From positions 199,944,195-200,008,194 of the forward strand of contig CM077664.1 in NCBI GenBank assembly GCA_039707655.1: 64,000 nucleotides of DNA, written 5' to 3'. How positions within the stretch are numbered: position 1 is the first letter of the stretch; each line of letters starts with the position of its first letter. The DNA is from Elymus sibiricus. Taxonomy: Eukaryota; Streptophyta; Magnoliopsida; Poales; Poaceae. A program made the position numbers and the translations under genes. Below are positions 11,872-23,306 of this stretch, in pieces. Under the pieces are notes generated by a model. It ran no database searches and was not told the origin of the DNA. It saw only the letters and a program-made list of their open reading frames with translations.

Positions 11872-12676
11872 CTACTAGGTAACTATTGAAAGCAAATAAC
11901 AAGAACGGAAATATAATTGGTGTTGCCTACAATGAAGAGATTAGGTGCGGAGAGATTTCAGTTCATGGTAAGAATATATGAATTGTGCCAGTGCGATGGT
12001 AATACCAGTTACCTTGTATTGTACTCATAGTATTTGATATAAACTTTCTGTAGGCGGTTCTCCCTAGGGTAATGAAACTCATCCACTAGGGGTTACATTT
12101 CATTCTATGGTCCTGCTTCTCCGTTGCCACAGAGTGGTCGTTTCCACAATTAAGGTCATAAGACCGGAACCAAGTATTAAGTTCAATGGATCACTGTTAT
12201 CTCATATTGTCTTCGGTTCTCATAGATATCTCCACCTGTCACATCAGAGGTCACAGAGTTCCTAAACAATATGTGTTACCTGTGTAGGTCTTGAGATCAT
12301 GTTGCCTGGGCCCTTAAATTGGACAACACGCGTAGCGTTCACCACAGTATAACAACATACTAAATAGATCATATTACTACGAATTCAAATGATGACATAT
12401 AGGATAGGCACATATCAATCTTACCACTTACCTACATCTCCCACACCTAGGGGAATTACTCACACATCATAAGAGGGGAATCAATCATATCAAAGAGAAA
12501 ACCCATGAAAACCATATCGATAATATTGAGGGGATCCACAATGAGATGAAATGGTGCCCAAATATACTTGATCTTAGATGAGATGGAGGTGAGATTACAA
12601 GTTCCAATCCCTCTTACAATAGTGAAGGAGATGATGATGATGATGGAGATGAAAGGACAAACTGCGATGATCCTCT
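11872..12676 (-). repeat. Element A 3' LTR (partial)
   Basis: This aligns with 23528-24361, with the shared start CTACTAGGTAACTATTG. The first roughly 220 bp of the LTR are on the other side of the family-B insertion, outside the window. After 12676 the two copies diverge abruptly. TTACAATACA then TTTCTTTTTGGG (12677-12698) could be the LTR end and PPT, but the other copy does not confirm it. Confidence 0.75.
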
Positions 12677-13783
12677 TACAATACATTTCTTTTTGGGATG
12701 GATATTCATCTTAAGTTCATCATTAAACAAATGCATCAGGGGTTTTGGATGTGAAGAGAGAAAAGAATTCAAGCATTTCATTGACACCCACAAGTACTTC
12801 CTAGTCATGGCTTTCAAACACTTCTCTCAATCGTTATCCTTTGGAACTTCAACTTTCAGTGACGGGGTTATGCCAAAATTCACTATATGCAATTGGGTTC
12901 CGTTGTGGCTTAATTTCATGCACTATGGATCAAGGATGGTTGTCTCTTTCGAGCTCAGCGATCAGTGCTTTTATTTACCACTTGCACACTCCCTTGGGGA
13001 AGGTCAATCGTTTACTACACAATCCCCAAGTTCGTGACGGAGTTGCCATTATGCGAATTATCTCAACATATAGCAACGAGACGTAAAGCCAGCCTAGGGC
13101 TCGAGCTCCACGATTTGAGTACTGCGAATAAATTTTGGCATAACCTAACCACTTCAAGCATTCATCCCTCTAAACAACTCCATCAATAGGTGTCACCAAG
13201 TCAATCAAAATCAGTATGTGGAGTTGAATTGCTTAAGTACTCGTTCCCTTCAAAAATTCCTGACCTCTAAAATTTTCAGATTTAAATTAAAGCAAAAAAC
13301 ATGCTTTCCCACAAGGTTTGACTAGCAAAATCTGAAATTGGGAGTTATGACTAGATGATATTCAACTATCGTGGGGAACTAGTTCAAGTGCAGCCAGTCA
13401 ACTGAAAATTCTTCCTCAAATAATATTGCGAGACAAGGGATTACGTATATGTTATACCTTCTCGCGCTAGCCCATTCTTCCCCTCCATCAAGTCCCAATT
13501 CATTTTCTTCATTTATTCTTGCTAGCGGAGAACAAACCTGTAGGCTCAAAGAGAACAAACGAAGAGAACTACAACTAGGCAAGACCAAAGTGTGCTCCTC
13601 ATTTTATTATGCAAACTGAAAATAAACATGCAAAATACAAAAAAAAGGAAAATAAATATGCATGCATGGATAACTAGGGGATTAGCTCCCCCAAGCTTAA
13701 GCGCTTGGCCTACTCTCTAGTCCATGTCCTCGTCATCGTCGCCCCTCTGGCCAAAGTGTGGCCACTACATCTGAGAGGGGCCA
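12677..13783 (-). other. Element A 3' spacer, no gene seen
   Basis: This is about 1.1 kb between the intact ORF and the 3' LTR. Frames of 60-114 codons occur on both strands but resemble nothing recognised. A short direct duplication (GGCCACTACATCTGAGAGG, about 13762-13800) spans the stop codon of the neighbouring ORF. Confidence 0.5.
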
Positions 13784-15106
13784 CTACATCTGAGAGGGGC
13801 CACTAGAGGACTGGCCTCCCGTGCCAGCGTGTGGCTGCCAAAAAGAAAAGAGGGACTGCATGTTCCCACTCAGCAGGTTAATGTTGTTGTTGGCCTCACA
13901 GAGGTCCGTGCGGATCCCTCCTACCTGTTGTTGCAGCTGCTGGAACTCTACCCTAGGCAAATAGTCACGTGGTTCCCCAAAATTAACCTGCGGTGCGTAT
14001 TGTGGTGTAGGCTGTGGTGGATAGTTGGGTGCATACTGAGGGGCATCGCCCCATCCATCCCAACCGTGGGCAGGACCTGCTGTTGCAGCCTCCCACTCTG
14101 GTGCGGGTTCAGGTTGAGCAATGTTCCCGAAACCGGCCTCGTGGCGGTACTCATTGATCTCATCAACAGAGAGTACCCACATATCACGCGTAAAAAGAGT
14201 AAATGCTTGCGGTAAGAGCAAGCGAACATCGACAGAGTGCGTGTTAGGTAGGGGGCACTTGTAGCAATGCTCCCCTTGCACGGGCCCAATGAAATGAGTG
14301 TTGATCATATTTCTACGGTTGAGTACCATAGGGCCTGGTATGTGCTGCACCTTCTCAAGATCGAGGCCAAAGTGCTCGGCAAGCCGAGTCACTATGCCTC
14401 CCATAACAATAGTCCCCCTCGGCTGCTTGTGCTGCCTACCGAGGTGATGCATAAGAAAAGCTCCCAAATTAGGCTTGGGGGTGTATTCGGGGTGGAGTGC
14501 TGCGTGGAGCAAACACATGTCATAGCTCGACATGCCCCCAAGGTTCTCCCTACCAAAAATAGTGTTGGCAATGAAAATCATGAAGTAGCTAATGGCGGGG
14601 TTTTGGATACACGATACCTTCTTCCCAGAGAGGTCATGCTCATCCTTGACGGAGATGAGTTCCCACGAGCCCAACGCGTCAGCAATCGGCGTGGCCCTAG
14701 TGTCGAGAACTCCTTGGTTCTCGAAACCGAAAGCACTGCAGAATTGCTCCAGCGTCATGGTGCGCTGAACTCCTCCGAGCATAAATGAATAGCTCGGTGC
14801 CACCCTCGAGTCCTCGAGAGTGTGGGTGAAGGTGGAGAGGAGCTCCACGGTGATGCCGCGGTACGTGAGGTAATGGAAGTTGCTGAAAACTCCCATCCCT
14901 ACGTTGTCCGCGAGCCACGCGAAGTCATTGTGAAGCCCTTGGGACTCGAAGAATGCATCACACTTCCACTTCGTGGGGGCCATCCCCCGGTTGCTCACCC
15001 GTTGGTGGTCCTTGTTCACAGAACAGGGTTCATCTTCCCTGTTCCGGGCACGCTTAGAGCGCGAGCCCATGGCCTTCTTCCTCGCGGCAATCGCCAATCT
15101 CATCAT
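13784..15106 (-). CDS. Intact 440-codon ORF of element A, Athila-type accessory/ORF-1-like protein
   Basis: This is the longest uninterrupted frame in element A. It resembles the 'retrotransposon ORF-1' (ATHILA) family seen in many Athila-like elements, whose biochemical role is not established. The N-terminus is basic (KKAMGSRSKRARNRED, a nuclear-localisation-like stretch). The central region of about residues 45-300 has the family look (KWKCDAFFES...FHYLTYRGITVELLSTF...FCSAFGF). The C-terminal quarter is Pro/Gln-rich, followed by a short heptad-like segment (VEFQQLQQQVGGI). No signal peptide or membrane span is evident, so an envelope-like role is not supported. The start ATG lies 3 nt downstream of a good splice-acceptor sequence (TTTTTGTTGTGTGTAG). 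No stops or shifts occur, in contrast to gag in the same element. Confidence 0.7.
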   Translation of the reverse strand: MMRLAIAARKKAMGSRSKRARNREDEPCSVNKDHQRVSNRGMAPTKWKCDAFFESQGLHNDFAWLADNVGMGVFSNFHYLTYRGITVELLSTFTHTLEDSRVAPSYSFMLGGVQRTMTLEQFCSAFGFENQGVLDTRATPIADALGSWELISVKDEHDLSGKKVSCIQNPAISYFMIFIANTIFGRENLGGMSSYDMCLLHAALHPEYTPKPNLGAFLMHHLGRQHKQPRGTIVMGGIVTRLAEHFGLDLEKVQHIPGPMVLNRRNMINTHFIGPVQGEHCYKCPLPNTHSVDVRLLLPQAFTLFTRDMWVLSVDEINEYRHEAGFGNIAQPEPAPEWEAATAGPAHGWDGWGDAPQYAPNYPPQPTPQYAPQVNFGEPRDYLPRVEFQQLQQQVGGIRTDLCEANNNINLLSGNMQSLFSFWQPHAGTGGQSSSGPSQM

Positions 15107-15109
15107 TTT

Positions 15110-15323
15110 CTACACACAACAAAAATAACAACATAAAAATGTAAGTTTAACGTGGGGATTGAGTTCTAATACTACCTAAGATCGATTCTAACCTATTACT
15201 TTGAATCCTAACATGCAAATCGATCGGAAATCAAAAATATTATGGGTCTCGTCTAGGATATGAACATTGATGAAACTACCACCAAAACTTGCAAATAAAC
15301 CATGGATCGGAGGAGAAACTCAC
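15110..15323 (-). promoter_or_regulatory. Candidate 5'-UTR intron and promoter of the element A ORF
   Basis: On the minus strand a consensus donor CG|GTGAGT begins at 15323 and an acceptor TTGTGTGTAG ends at 15110, giving a 214-bp intron just before the ATG. Upstream lies a leader resembling plant 5' UTRs (CTCTCTCTCTCAAACCCTAA). A TATA-like CATAAATC is at 15477-15470. This suggests an independent transcription unit. Alternatively the acceptor may serve a spliced subgenomic RNA from the LTR, as described for env-like RNA of barley Bagy-2. Confidence 0.5.
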
Positions 15324-15500
15324 CGAGGATGAAGATGCACCGATCAAACGAACAAAATCTGTGAAGAAACGAAGGTTTTGGAGGATTTTTGTTAGGGTTT
15401 GAGAGAGAGAGGTGAGATCTTTGGGCGTTGGGAGGAAGAATAAGAAAACCTCCCAGCGCTGGCGGCTCAGATTTATGAGAATTCAGGCGAAACAGGCGCT

Positions 15501-15959
15501 CATATGGGCGCGAGCGCCCGTATGGAACACCATCTTACGTTAAAATCAACCGATCTAGGGTTTACATACCTAAAACGAGCGCTTAAATGGGCACATGCGC
15601 TCGTTTGAAACGCCGTCGTCCAACCTGTTTACCCGAAGCTCTGCTGGGCGAAGGGCGAAACGATCGCTCGAACGGGCGCCTATGCTCGTCCTAAAGGCCG
15701 TCTTTCTTTCTGACCCCGCGGACGCTCCTGGTCGAAGAGTCAAACAACCGCACAAACGGGCACTCGCCCCCGTTCGGAACACCGTCTTCGAATATATAAA
15801 TTTGGGCTAATGTCGGCTAGAGTGTCATACGACCGCGCAAACGAGTGCAGGCGGTCGTATGAAGCGTCGCCGAACCTTCTGATCTCCTTCTAATCTTTTC
15901 TGCGTTTCTTTTGAAGTTTCATGCGACCACGTCTACGGGCGGCAGTGCCCGTATGAAAC
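15501..15959. repeat. Array of hairpin repeats with covarying stems
   Basis: At least four strong inverted repeats occur: 15501-15524 (10-bp stem, one G-T pair, 4-nt loop), 15573-15606 (10 bp, 14-nt loop), 15825-15862 (12 bp perfect, 14-nt loop) and 15916-15959 (7 bp outer plus 6 bp inner). Weaker ones lie near 15669-15692 and 15754-15776. Stem sequences differ between units while pairing is kept. Each unit is followed by a conserved tail of the form GRAACRCCGTC. A seventh unit lies in the 5' LTR at 24479-24518. Confidence 0.75.
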
Positions 15960-16140
15960 GCCGTCGAACCTTCTCTGTTGATTTCCTCCTTTGTTTCTTC
16001 CCCTAATCCTCTTTTCAACATTTCTCCTTTAATAAAAAGGTCAAAGACAACTTTTCTGAGGGATTTTCATCAGTTCATTTATAAGAGCAAAATATTGACT
16101 AAAACAAAAATAAAATTTTATCGGAAAATAAAGAGATGAT

Positions 16141-16162
16141 GGGTTGCCTCCCATAAAGCGCT
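16141..16162 (-). other. Conserved AGCGCT / TGGGAGGCAACCC motif
   Basis: On the minus strand AGCGCT, three variable bases, then TGGGAGGCAACCC. The same arrangement, with one A/G difference, occurs on the plus strand of element D at 42316-42337, again just 3' of the main coding region. Its role is unknown. Confidence 0.6.
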
Positions 16163-16199
16163 GGTTTTTAGGTTGCTTAGCTCAACCTCTTACCTCAAT

Positions 16200-16665
16200 A
16201 TTTCATCAAGTATCAGGTGGTCGTGGAATTTCTCTGCTCACCGTACATAATCGTTTAGGTGGCGGCACATACTTAACCCTTGCTCTTGGCTTCTTCGGGA
16301 AGTACTTGACTATTTCTTCCTCACATATTCTAAAGGTTACCTTTCCTTCTGAGCAATCTAGCGATGCACCTGCAGTATTCAAAAATGGCCTACCAAGGAT
16401 AATTGATAATTTCTCGTCTTCGGGCATGTCAAGAATAATAAAATCTGTAGGTATAACATGCCGGTCCAATCTCAACGGAACATTTTCCGCCATCCCCACT
16501 GGCTCTTTGTGGACTTGTCTGCCATCTGCAAAGTTATGCCTGTGGGTATGCATTCAGATAAATTTAACTTGTGAAAAAGAGTTAGAGGCATTACACTTAC
16601 CCCTGCTCGTACATCACAAAGAGCGTTATTTATATCAATATTACCAATAGAACAAGATATCGTGG
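16200..16665 (-). pseudogene. Element A aspartic protease remnant
   Basis: Two overlapping minus-strand frames (16472-16687 and 16206-16553) together cover a Gypsy/Athila retropepsin. The start SCSIGNIDINNALCD leads to the active-site region, which reads D-V-R-A-G-V-S-V-M-P where the family has D-x-G-A-S-V-S-V-M-P. LSIILGRPFL is the conserved beta-strand before the protease C-terminus. The frames are offset, so at least one indel exists. The upstream junction is interrupted by the solo LTR at 16666-18308. No RT follows on the 3' side. Confidence 0.8.
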
Positions 16666-18308
16666 TGATACGTCTCCAACATATCAATAATTTATGAAGT
16701 ATTCATGCGATGTTTATAACAGTTTTATATGGTTTTGGTATGATTTGATTAGAACTAACCCGGACTGACGATGTTTTCAGCAGAACTACCGTGGTGTTGT
16801 TTTTTGTGCAAAAATAAAAGTTCTCGGATTGGGCTGAAAATTTACGGTGATTTTTTATGGACCAAAAGAGACCCTCGAAGCTTACAGGAAGGACCGGAAG
16901 CCTCACAAGGAAGCGACAAGCCTGGAGGCGTGCCCTCCCCCCCCCCTCCCAGGGCGCGCCTACCGAGCTTGTCTCTCCCTCGTGGCCCCCCTGGCGTGAA
17001 TCCAACGCTGAAAAATCCTATAAATATAGAAAACCCCGAAAAGAAACCTAGAACTTAAACGCCACCGCCGCAAGCCTCTGTACCGAAGCAATCTCATCTG
17101 GAGCCCTATTCCGGCACTCTGCCGGAGGGGGGAATCATCACCGGAGGCCATCTTCATCATCCCGGCGGTCTCCATGACGAGTAGGGAGTAGTTCACCATC
17201 GGGGCTGAGGATATGTACCAGTAGCTATGTGTTTGATCTCTCTCTCGTGTTCTTGATTTGGCACGATATTGATGTACCACGAGCTTTGTTAATATAGTTG
17301 GATCATATGGTGTTTCTTCCCTCTCTATCTTCTTGTGATGAATTGAGTCTTTCCCTTTGAGGTTTCGTTATTGTCGGATTGAATACTTTGGATTTGAGAA
17401 CACTTGATGTATGTCTTGCATGTGGATACCCGTGGTGACAATGGGGTATTCTATTGAGTCACTTTATGTATGTTTTGGTAATCAACTTGCGGATTCCCGT
17501 GACCTTGGGGTAATCTAGGCATATGGGTTGGTACACGTTTTCATCTTGTTTTCTCCGATAGAAACCTTGGGGTACTCTTTGAAGTTCTTTGTGTGGATTG
17601 AATATTTTGAATCTGAAGTTGTTTGATGCATATCGAATAATCAACTCACGGATACTTGTGGTGACATTGGAGTATCTAGGTGACATTAGAGTTGGTTGAT
17701 GCGTATCATATAGTGTTATTTTAGTACGAACTCTAGGGTTGTTTGTGACACTTATAGGGATGGCTCAATAGATTGATCGAAAAGGACAACTTTGAGGTTG
17801 TTTCATACCCTACAATAATTTCATCTTATGTTCTCCGCTAATAGGAACTTTGGAGTGATTCTTTGTCGCACGTTGAGGGATTGTTATATGATTGAATTAT
17901 GTTAGCACTGTTGAGAGATTGCACTAGTGAAAGTATGAACCCTAGGCCCTGTTTTCAAGCATTTCAATGCCGTTTGTGCTCACTTTTATCACTTGCTACC
18001 TTGCTGTTTTTATTTATGCAGATTACAAAAACCTATATCAACTATCCATACTACACTTGTATCACCATCTCTTCGCCAAACTAGTGCACCTATACAATTT
18101 ACCATTGTATTGGGTGTGTTGGGGACACAAGAGATTGCTTGTATTTGATTGCAGGGTTGTTTGAGAGAGACCATCTTCATCCTATGCCTCCCACGGATTG
18201 ATAAACCTTAAGTCATCCACTTGAGGGAAATTTGCTACTGTCCTACAAAACTCTACACTTGGAGGCCCAACAACGTCTACAAGAATAAAAGTTGCGTAGT
18301 AGACATCA
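16666..18308 (+). mobile_element. Solo LTR (1643 bp), TSD CGTGG
   Basis: It starts TGATACGTCTCCAACATATC and ends GTTGCGTAGTAGACATCA, flanked by perfect CGTGG at 16661-16665 and 18309-18313. It has TG...CA ends and no internal region, so it is a product of LTR-LTR recombination of a Gypsy element. It interrupts the gag-protease reading frame of element A exactly between the GDPGIPT motif and the protease start. The orientation is given by the TGATACGTCTCC start. Confidence 0.95.
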
Positions 18309-19846
18309 CGTGGGTATACCTGGGTCTCCTAGTTTTTCTGGTATCTTGTTATCAAATGGATACTCCGTTATCATGGCAACGTGTTCCTTTAGAGTCATAC
18401 TCCTTTTATTATTCACTACATCACGCATGAACTTAGCAAAAGTAGGAATCTTCAACATACCACTAACATGCATTGACAATTTAAGATTAGCTATGGCTTG
18501 AAGAAAAGAAGAGTATAGTGCATCATTTGAAGGTGGTCTTACAGCCTTAGGATAAGGAAGGGTTTTCTTATTTTTACCTTTATCTTTCTCCTTCTCCTTA
18601 CCTTTCTCTTTGTTTTTCGATGCTTGACCACTAACCTTCTTGGTTGGATCAGGTGGTTGTTTACTTATTTCCACCCTAGGTTCTTCCTCTTCTTCTGCTT
18701 CCGGAGTTTCTTCCTCATTGATATTGCCATCAGTTGTTTCTGCATCAGAGTCAACTTCTTTTGTCAACTTCTGCTTCATCCCTCTGAGTGCCTCGATGGA
18801 CCTGTTCTTCAGGTTCTTCTTCACCAAAGAGCAATTCTCTATTCTCTTGAGTTTGGCTTTGGCTCTCTATTATTCTTTGTTCTTGCTCTCTTTCATACCA
18901 TTCCAGGCCCTTGGGATCCTGCGTTCTCTTACCACTACGCGTATATATTTCATTAGAAGAAACGGGACTATCTAATTGAGCAAGAATCAAAGCTTGGGTC
19001 TTAGAGATTTGAATACATTGAGTCTCTATCATACGAGAGTGTTTATCAAGATTCTTTACCGCTTGGCTTAACCCATCTACCTCTCGTGAGAGATATGCTA
19101 TTACCTTTTCATTATGATAGATACAACTTTGAAAGTCTCTGTTGAAGTTATCTTGATGGAATTTAAACTTGTTCATTGTATCTTGAAGCTCATCTTCCTG
19201 GCGATAGATACTGAATATATCCACGTTTTCATTAATAACCTGTTCAACAGGCTTACCTTTCTCTTGAGTAACCTTCTAGAATTCTTCCATGTCTTCAATA
19301 TGTTATACATTTCCAGTTGATTTGCTAGGTTCTTCAGTATTCCATTGCTCGTGTGCGGATACAATCTTCTCAATATGTTCTTTCCCTTCTTCTAGGGTCA
19401 ATGACATGAATTGTCCTCCTGTACTTAGATCAAGAATGGATTTTGATTCATCATTAATTCCATGATAAAACATATGTAGTATAACATATTTAGCATAACC
19501 ATGGTTAGGACATAATGTTAAAAATTTGGAGTATCTCTCCCAAGCCTTATATAGTGTTCCTCCGTCTTCTTGGACAAATAAATTGAGGTTTCTCCTCAAT
19601 TTAGGAAGCTTTGAGCCTGGAAGAAATTTAGTCATAAACTTTTCAGCACACCTAATCCAGCTCGTTATACTGTCTTGAGGCAATCAATACTACCACTTCT
19701 CAGCTTCATCTTTTAAAGAAAACCTGAAGAGTCTCAGTAGCACAAATTCTCATGAAACATCTTTTATCTTAAATGTTCCACATAAAGTATCAAACATCAT
19801 CAAATGTGCTTGAGGATCTTCCTCTTCAGTTCCTGCAAAAGCATGG

Positions 19847-21404
19847 TGCAACTTGTGAGCTGTGTTGGGATTTCCTCGAAGAGGAGAGGATGATGCAATA
19901 CAGTAGAGATAAGTATTTCCCTCAGTTAAGAACCAAGGTTATCAATCCAGTAGGAGAACCAAGCAAAACCTCTTTAGCAGCACCTGCACACACAAAAGCC
20001 AATACTTGCACCCAACGCGAACAAGGGGGTTGTCAATCCCCTCGGCGGTTAATTGCAAGGATTAAATCTCGTAGTGATAGATAAATTGATAAAGTAAATT
20101 GCAAAATAAAATAAAAGTAAATAAATTGCAGCAAAGTATTTTTAGGATTTTTGTTTATATAATAATGATAAATGACCAGGGGGCCATAGTTTTCACTAGA
20201 GGCTTCTCTCTCGAGCGCATAACATACGGTGGGTAGACAAATTTCTATTAGGCAATTGATAGAAAAGCGCATAGTTATGACAATATTCAAGGCAATGATC
20301 ATGTATATAGGCATCACGTCCAAGACAAGTAGACCGACTCCTGCCTGCATCTACTACTATTACTCCACTCATCGACCGCTATCCAGCATGCATCTAGAGT
20401 ATTGAGTATAAAACATAGTAACGCCTGAAGCAAGATGACATGATGTAGACAAAGTAAACTCAAGCAATATGAATAAACCCCATCGTTTATCCTTAATGGC
20501 AACAATACAAATACGTGTCTTGTCCCTTTCTGTCACTGGGATATAGAACACCGCAAGATTGAACCCATCACAAAGCACCTCTCCCATTGCAAGATAAATC
20601 AATCTAGTTGGCCAAACCAAACGGATAAATCGAAGAGAAATACAAAGCTATAACAATCATGCATAAAAGAGTTCAAAGAAGACTCACATATTTCTCATGA
20701 ATAATCTGATCATAAACCCACAATTCATTGGATCCCAACAAACACACCGCAAAAGAAGATTACATCGGATAGAACTCCAAGAACATCGAGGAGAACTTTG
20801 TATTGAAGATCAAAGAGAGAGAAGAAGCCATCTAGCTACTAACTATGGACCCGTAGGTCGGCAGTAAACTACTCACACATCATCGGAAGGGTAGCAAGAT
20901 TGATGTAGAAGCCCTCCATGATCGATTCCCCCTCCGGCAGAGTGCCGAAAAGGCCTCCAAATGGGATCGTGAAAGAACAGAAACTTGCGGCGGCGGTAGG
21001 GTTTTCTCTTCTAGCTCTCTGTTGGTTTCTCAATATTTGAGAATTTATAGAAGTGGAATTAGGTCAAAAGGAGCCACGAGGGGCCGACAAGGCATCAGGG
21101 CGCGCCCCTGGGGCCGCGCCCTGTTGCCTTGTGGCCTCCTCGTGAGGCTTTTGGCCTCCTCCCGAAGCTTCCAGGGTCTCTTTTGTCCAGAAAAAAATCG
21201 TCATAAAGTTTCGTGGCATTCGGACTTCGTTTGGTACTGATTTCCTGAAAAACCAAAAACAGGCAGAAAACATCAACTGGCACTGGGCACTAGGTTAATA
21301 GGTTAGTCCCAAAAAATGATATATAATTACATATAAAACATCCAAGATTGATACTATAATAGCATGGCACAATCAAAAATTATAGATACGTTGAAGACGT
21401 ATCA
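19847..21404 (-). mobile_element. Solo LTR (1558 bp), TSD CATGG/TATGG
   Basis: On the plus strand it starts TGCAACTTGTGAGC and ends GAAGACGTATCA. On the minus strand it reads TGATACGTC...GTTGCA. It is flanked by CATGG (19842-19846) and TATGG (21405-21409), one mismatch. The same family occurs as a solo LTR at 57153-58720, which confirms both ends. It lies in gag of element A. Confidence 0.9.
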
Positions 21405-21513
21405 TATGGTTTCTTACTTCTATAATAAGATCACAGTCAATCGAATACTCTTGAGCATAATTAGTAGGATAAAGTATAGGAGATCTAGAGAGAAGTACTG
21501 GAGCACAGTGATC

Positions 21514-23038
21514 TGATGACCCACAAGTATAGGGGATCAATCGTAGTCCTGTTAATAAGTAAGAGTGTCGAACCCAACGAGGAGAAGAAGGAAATGACAA
21601 GCGGTTTTCAGCAAGGTATTTTCTGCAAGCACTGAAATTATCGGTAGCAAGTAGTTTGATAGCAAGGTAATTTGTAACAAGTGACAAGTAGAAATAGTAA
21701 CTAAGGTGCAGCAAGGTAGCTCAATCCTTTTTGTAGCAAAGGACATGCCGGAAAGATCTCTTATAATAAGCTAGGCGTTCTCGAGGACACATGGGAATTT
21801 CATCTAGTCACTTTCATCATGTTGGTTTGATTCGCGTTCGCTACTTTGATAATTTGATATGTGGGTGGACCGGTGCTTGGGTGCTGTTCTTGCTGGAACA
21901 AGCCTCCCACTTATGATTACCCACTCTCGCAAGCATCCGCAACTATGAAAGAAGAATTAAGATAACTCTAACCATAGCATTGAACATATGGATCCAAATC
22001 AGCCCCTTACGGAATAGCGCATAAACTAGGGTTTAAGATTCTGTCACTCTAGCAACCCATCATCTAATTACTACTCCACAATGCATTCCCTTAGGCCCAA
22101 AGATGGTGAAGTGTCATGCAGTCGACGTTCACATGACACCACTTAGAGAATCAACAACATACATATCATCAAAATATCGAACGAATACCAAGTTCACATG
22201 ATTACTTATGACAAGACTTCTCCCATGTCCTCAAAAACAAAAGTAACTACTCACAAATCATATTCATGTCCTAGATCAGAGGGGTATTAAATAGCATATT
22301 GGATCTGAACATATAATCTTCCACCAAATAAACCAACTAGCATCAACTACAAGATGTAATCAACACTACCAGCAACCCACAGGTACCAATCTGAGATTTT
22401 GAGACAAAGATTGAATACAAGAGATGAACTAGGGTTTGAGATGAGATGGTGCTGGTGAAGATGTTGATGAAGATTGGTCCTCCCACGATGAGAGGATTGT
22501 TGGTGATGACGATGGCTCCGATTTCCCCCTCCCGGAGGGAAGTATCCCCGGCGGAATCGCTCCGCCGGAGAGCAAAAGTGCTCCTGCCCAAGTTCCGCCT
22601 TGAGACGGCGGCGCTCCATCCCAAAAGTCTTCTCCTTATTTTTTCTAGGGAAAATGGGCTTATATACTAGAAAATGGGCACCGGAGGCTGGCCAGGGGCC
22701 TCACGAGCCACCAGGGCGCGCCTGGGTGAGGGGGGGTGGCGCGCCCTGGTGCCTCGTGGCCACCTGGGTGGCCCCCTCTGGTACTTCCTTCTTCCAATAT
22801 TTCTTATTTATTCTAAAATAAATCTCCGTGAAATTTCAGCTCATTTGGAGATGTGCAGAATAGGTATCTCTGACATAGCTTTTTCAGGTCCAGAATTCCA
22901 GCTGCCGGCAATCTCCCTCCTTATGTAAATCTTTCATATTAAGAGAGAAAAGGCATTAGAATTGCTCCACAAAGTGTTATATTGATTAAAAACACTATAA
23001 ATAACAGTAGTAAAACATGAAGCAAAATGGACGTATCA
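21514..23038 (-). mobile_element. Solo LTR (1525 bp), TSD TGATC
   Basis: It starts TGATGACCCACAAGTATAGG and ends AAATGGACGTATCA on the plus strand, flanked by perfect TGATC at 21509-21513 and 23039-23043. Its ends are of the common Triticeae Gypsy type that reads TGATACGTCCATTTTGC on the other strand. It interrupts the N-terminal part of element A gag. Confidence 0.95.
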
Positions 23039-23283
23039 TGATCCCTAATAGTCTTCTTGGGCTTTTGAGTGATCGTCATTCCTGCGAACAAAGTGTTAAG
23101 CTCAACTGTCTCACTATTTTTGTATTTTTCTATTAATGAAGCTTGCTGCTCCTGAGGAAAACGAGTAATGTAATCTGGTAAATATGTTCTCCCTGAACAA
23201 GTAGATCCCCTGTGAGTTACAAGAAGCATCTACAATAACAATACATGCAAAAACAGTTACAAAACAAATACTCTGCGCTTAGC

Positions 23284-23301
23284 TCCCCGACAACGGCGCC
23301 A
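23284..23301 (-). other. Element A primer-binding site, tRNA-Asp type
   Basis: On the minus strand TGGCGCCGTTGTCGGGGA follows the LTR end after 5 bases. The 3' end of plant tRNA-Asp would pair with TGGCGCCGTTGCCGGGGA, so there is one mismatch. A tRNA-Asp PBS is typical of the Athila lineage. Confidence 0.85.
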
Positions 23302-23306
23302 GAAAA

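Larger units (their letters stand above)
18309..23229 (-). pseudogene. Element A gag (Athila-like), split by two solo LTRs
   Basis: The gag pieces on the minus strand are 23229-23044 (N-terminus), 21513-21405, 19846-19303 (retrotransposon gag/capsid domain with EKFMTKFLPGSKLPKLRRNL and ERYSKFLTLCPNHG), 19224-18751 (helical, with YTRSGKRTQ) and 18827-18309. The last piece has a long acidic then Lys-rich tract and ends KLGDPGIPT, the family's lead into protease. The first three pieces join through the duplicated target sites of the solo LTRs without a frame change. A frameshift near 19753 and stops near 19690-19700 and between the later pieces inactivate it. In life it would form the capsid of the particle. 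Confidence 0.85.
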
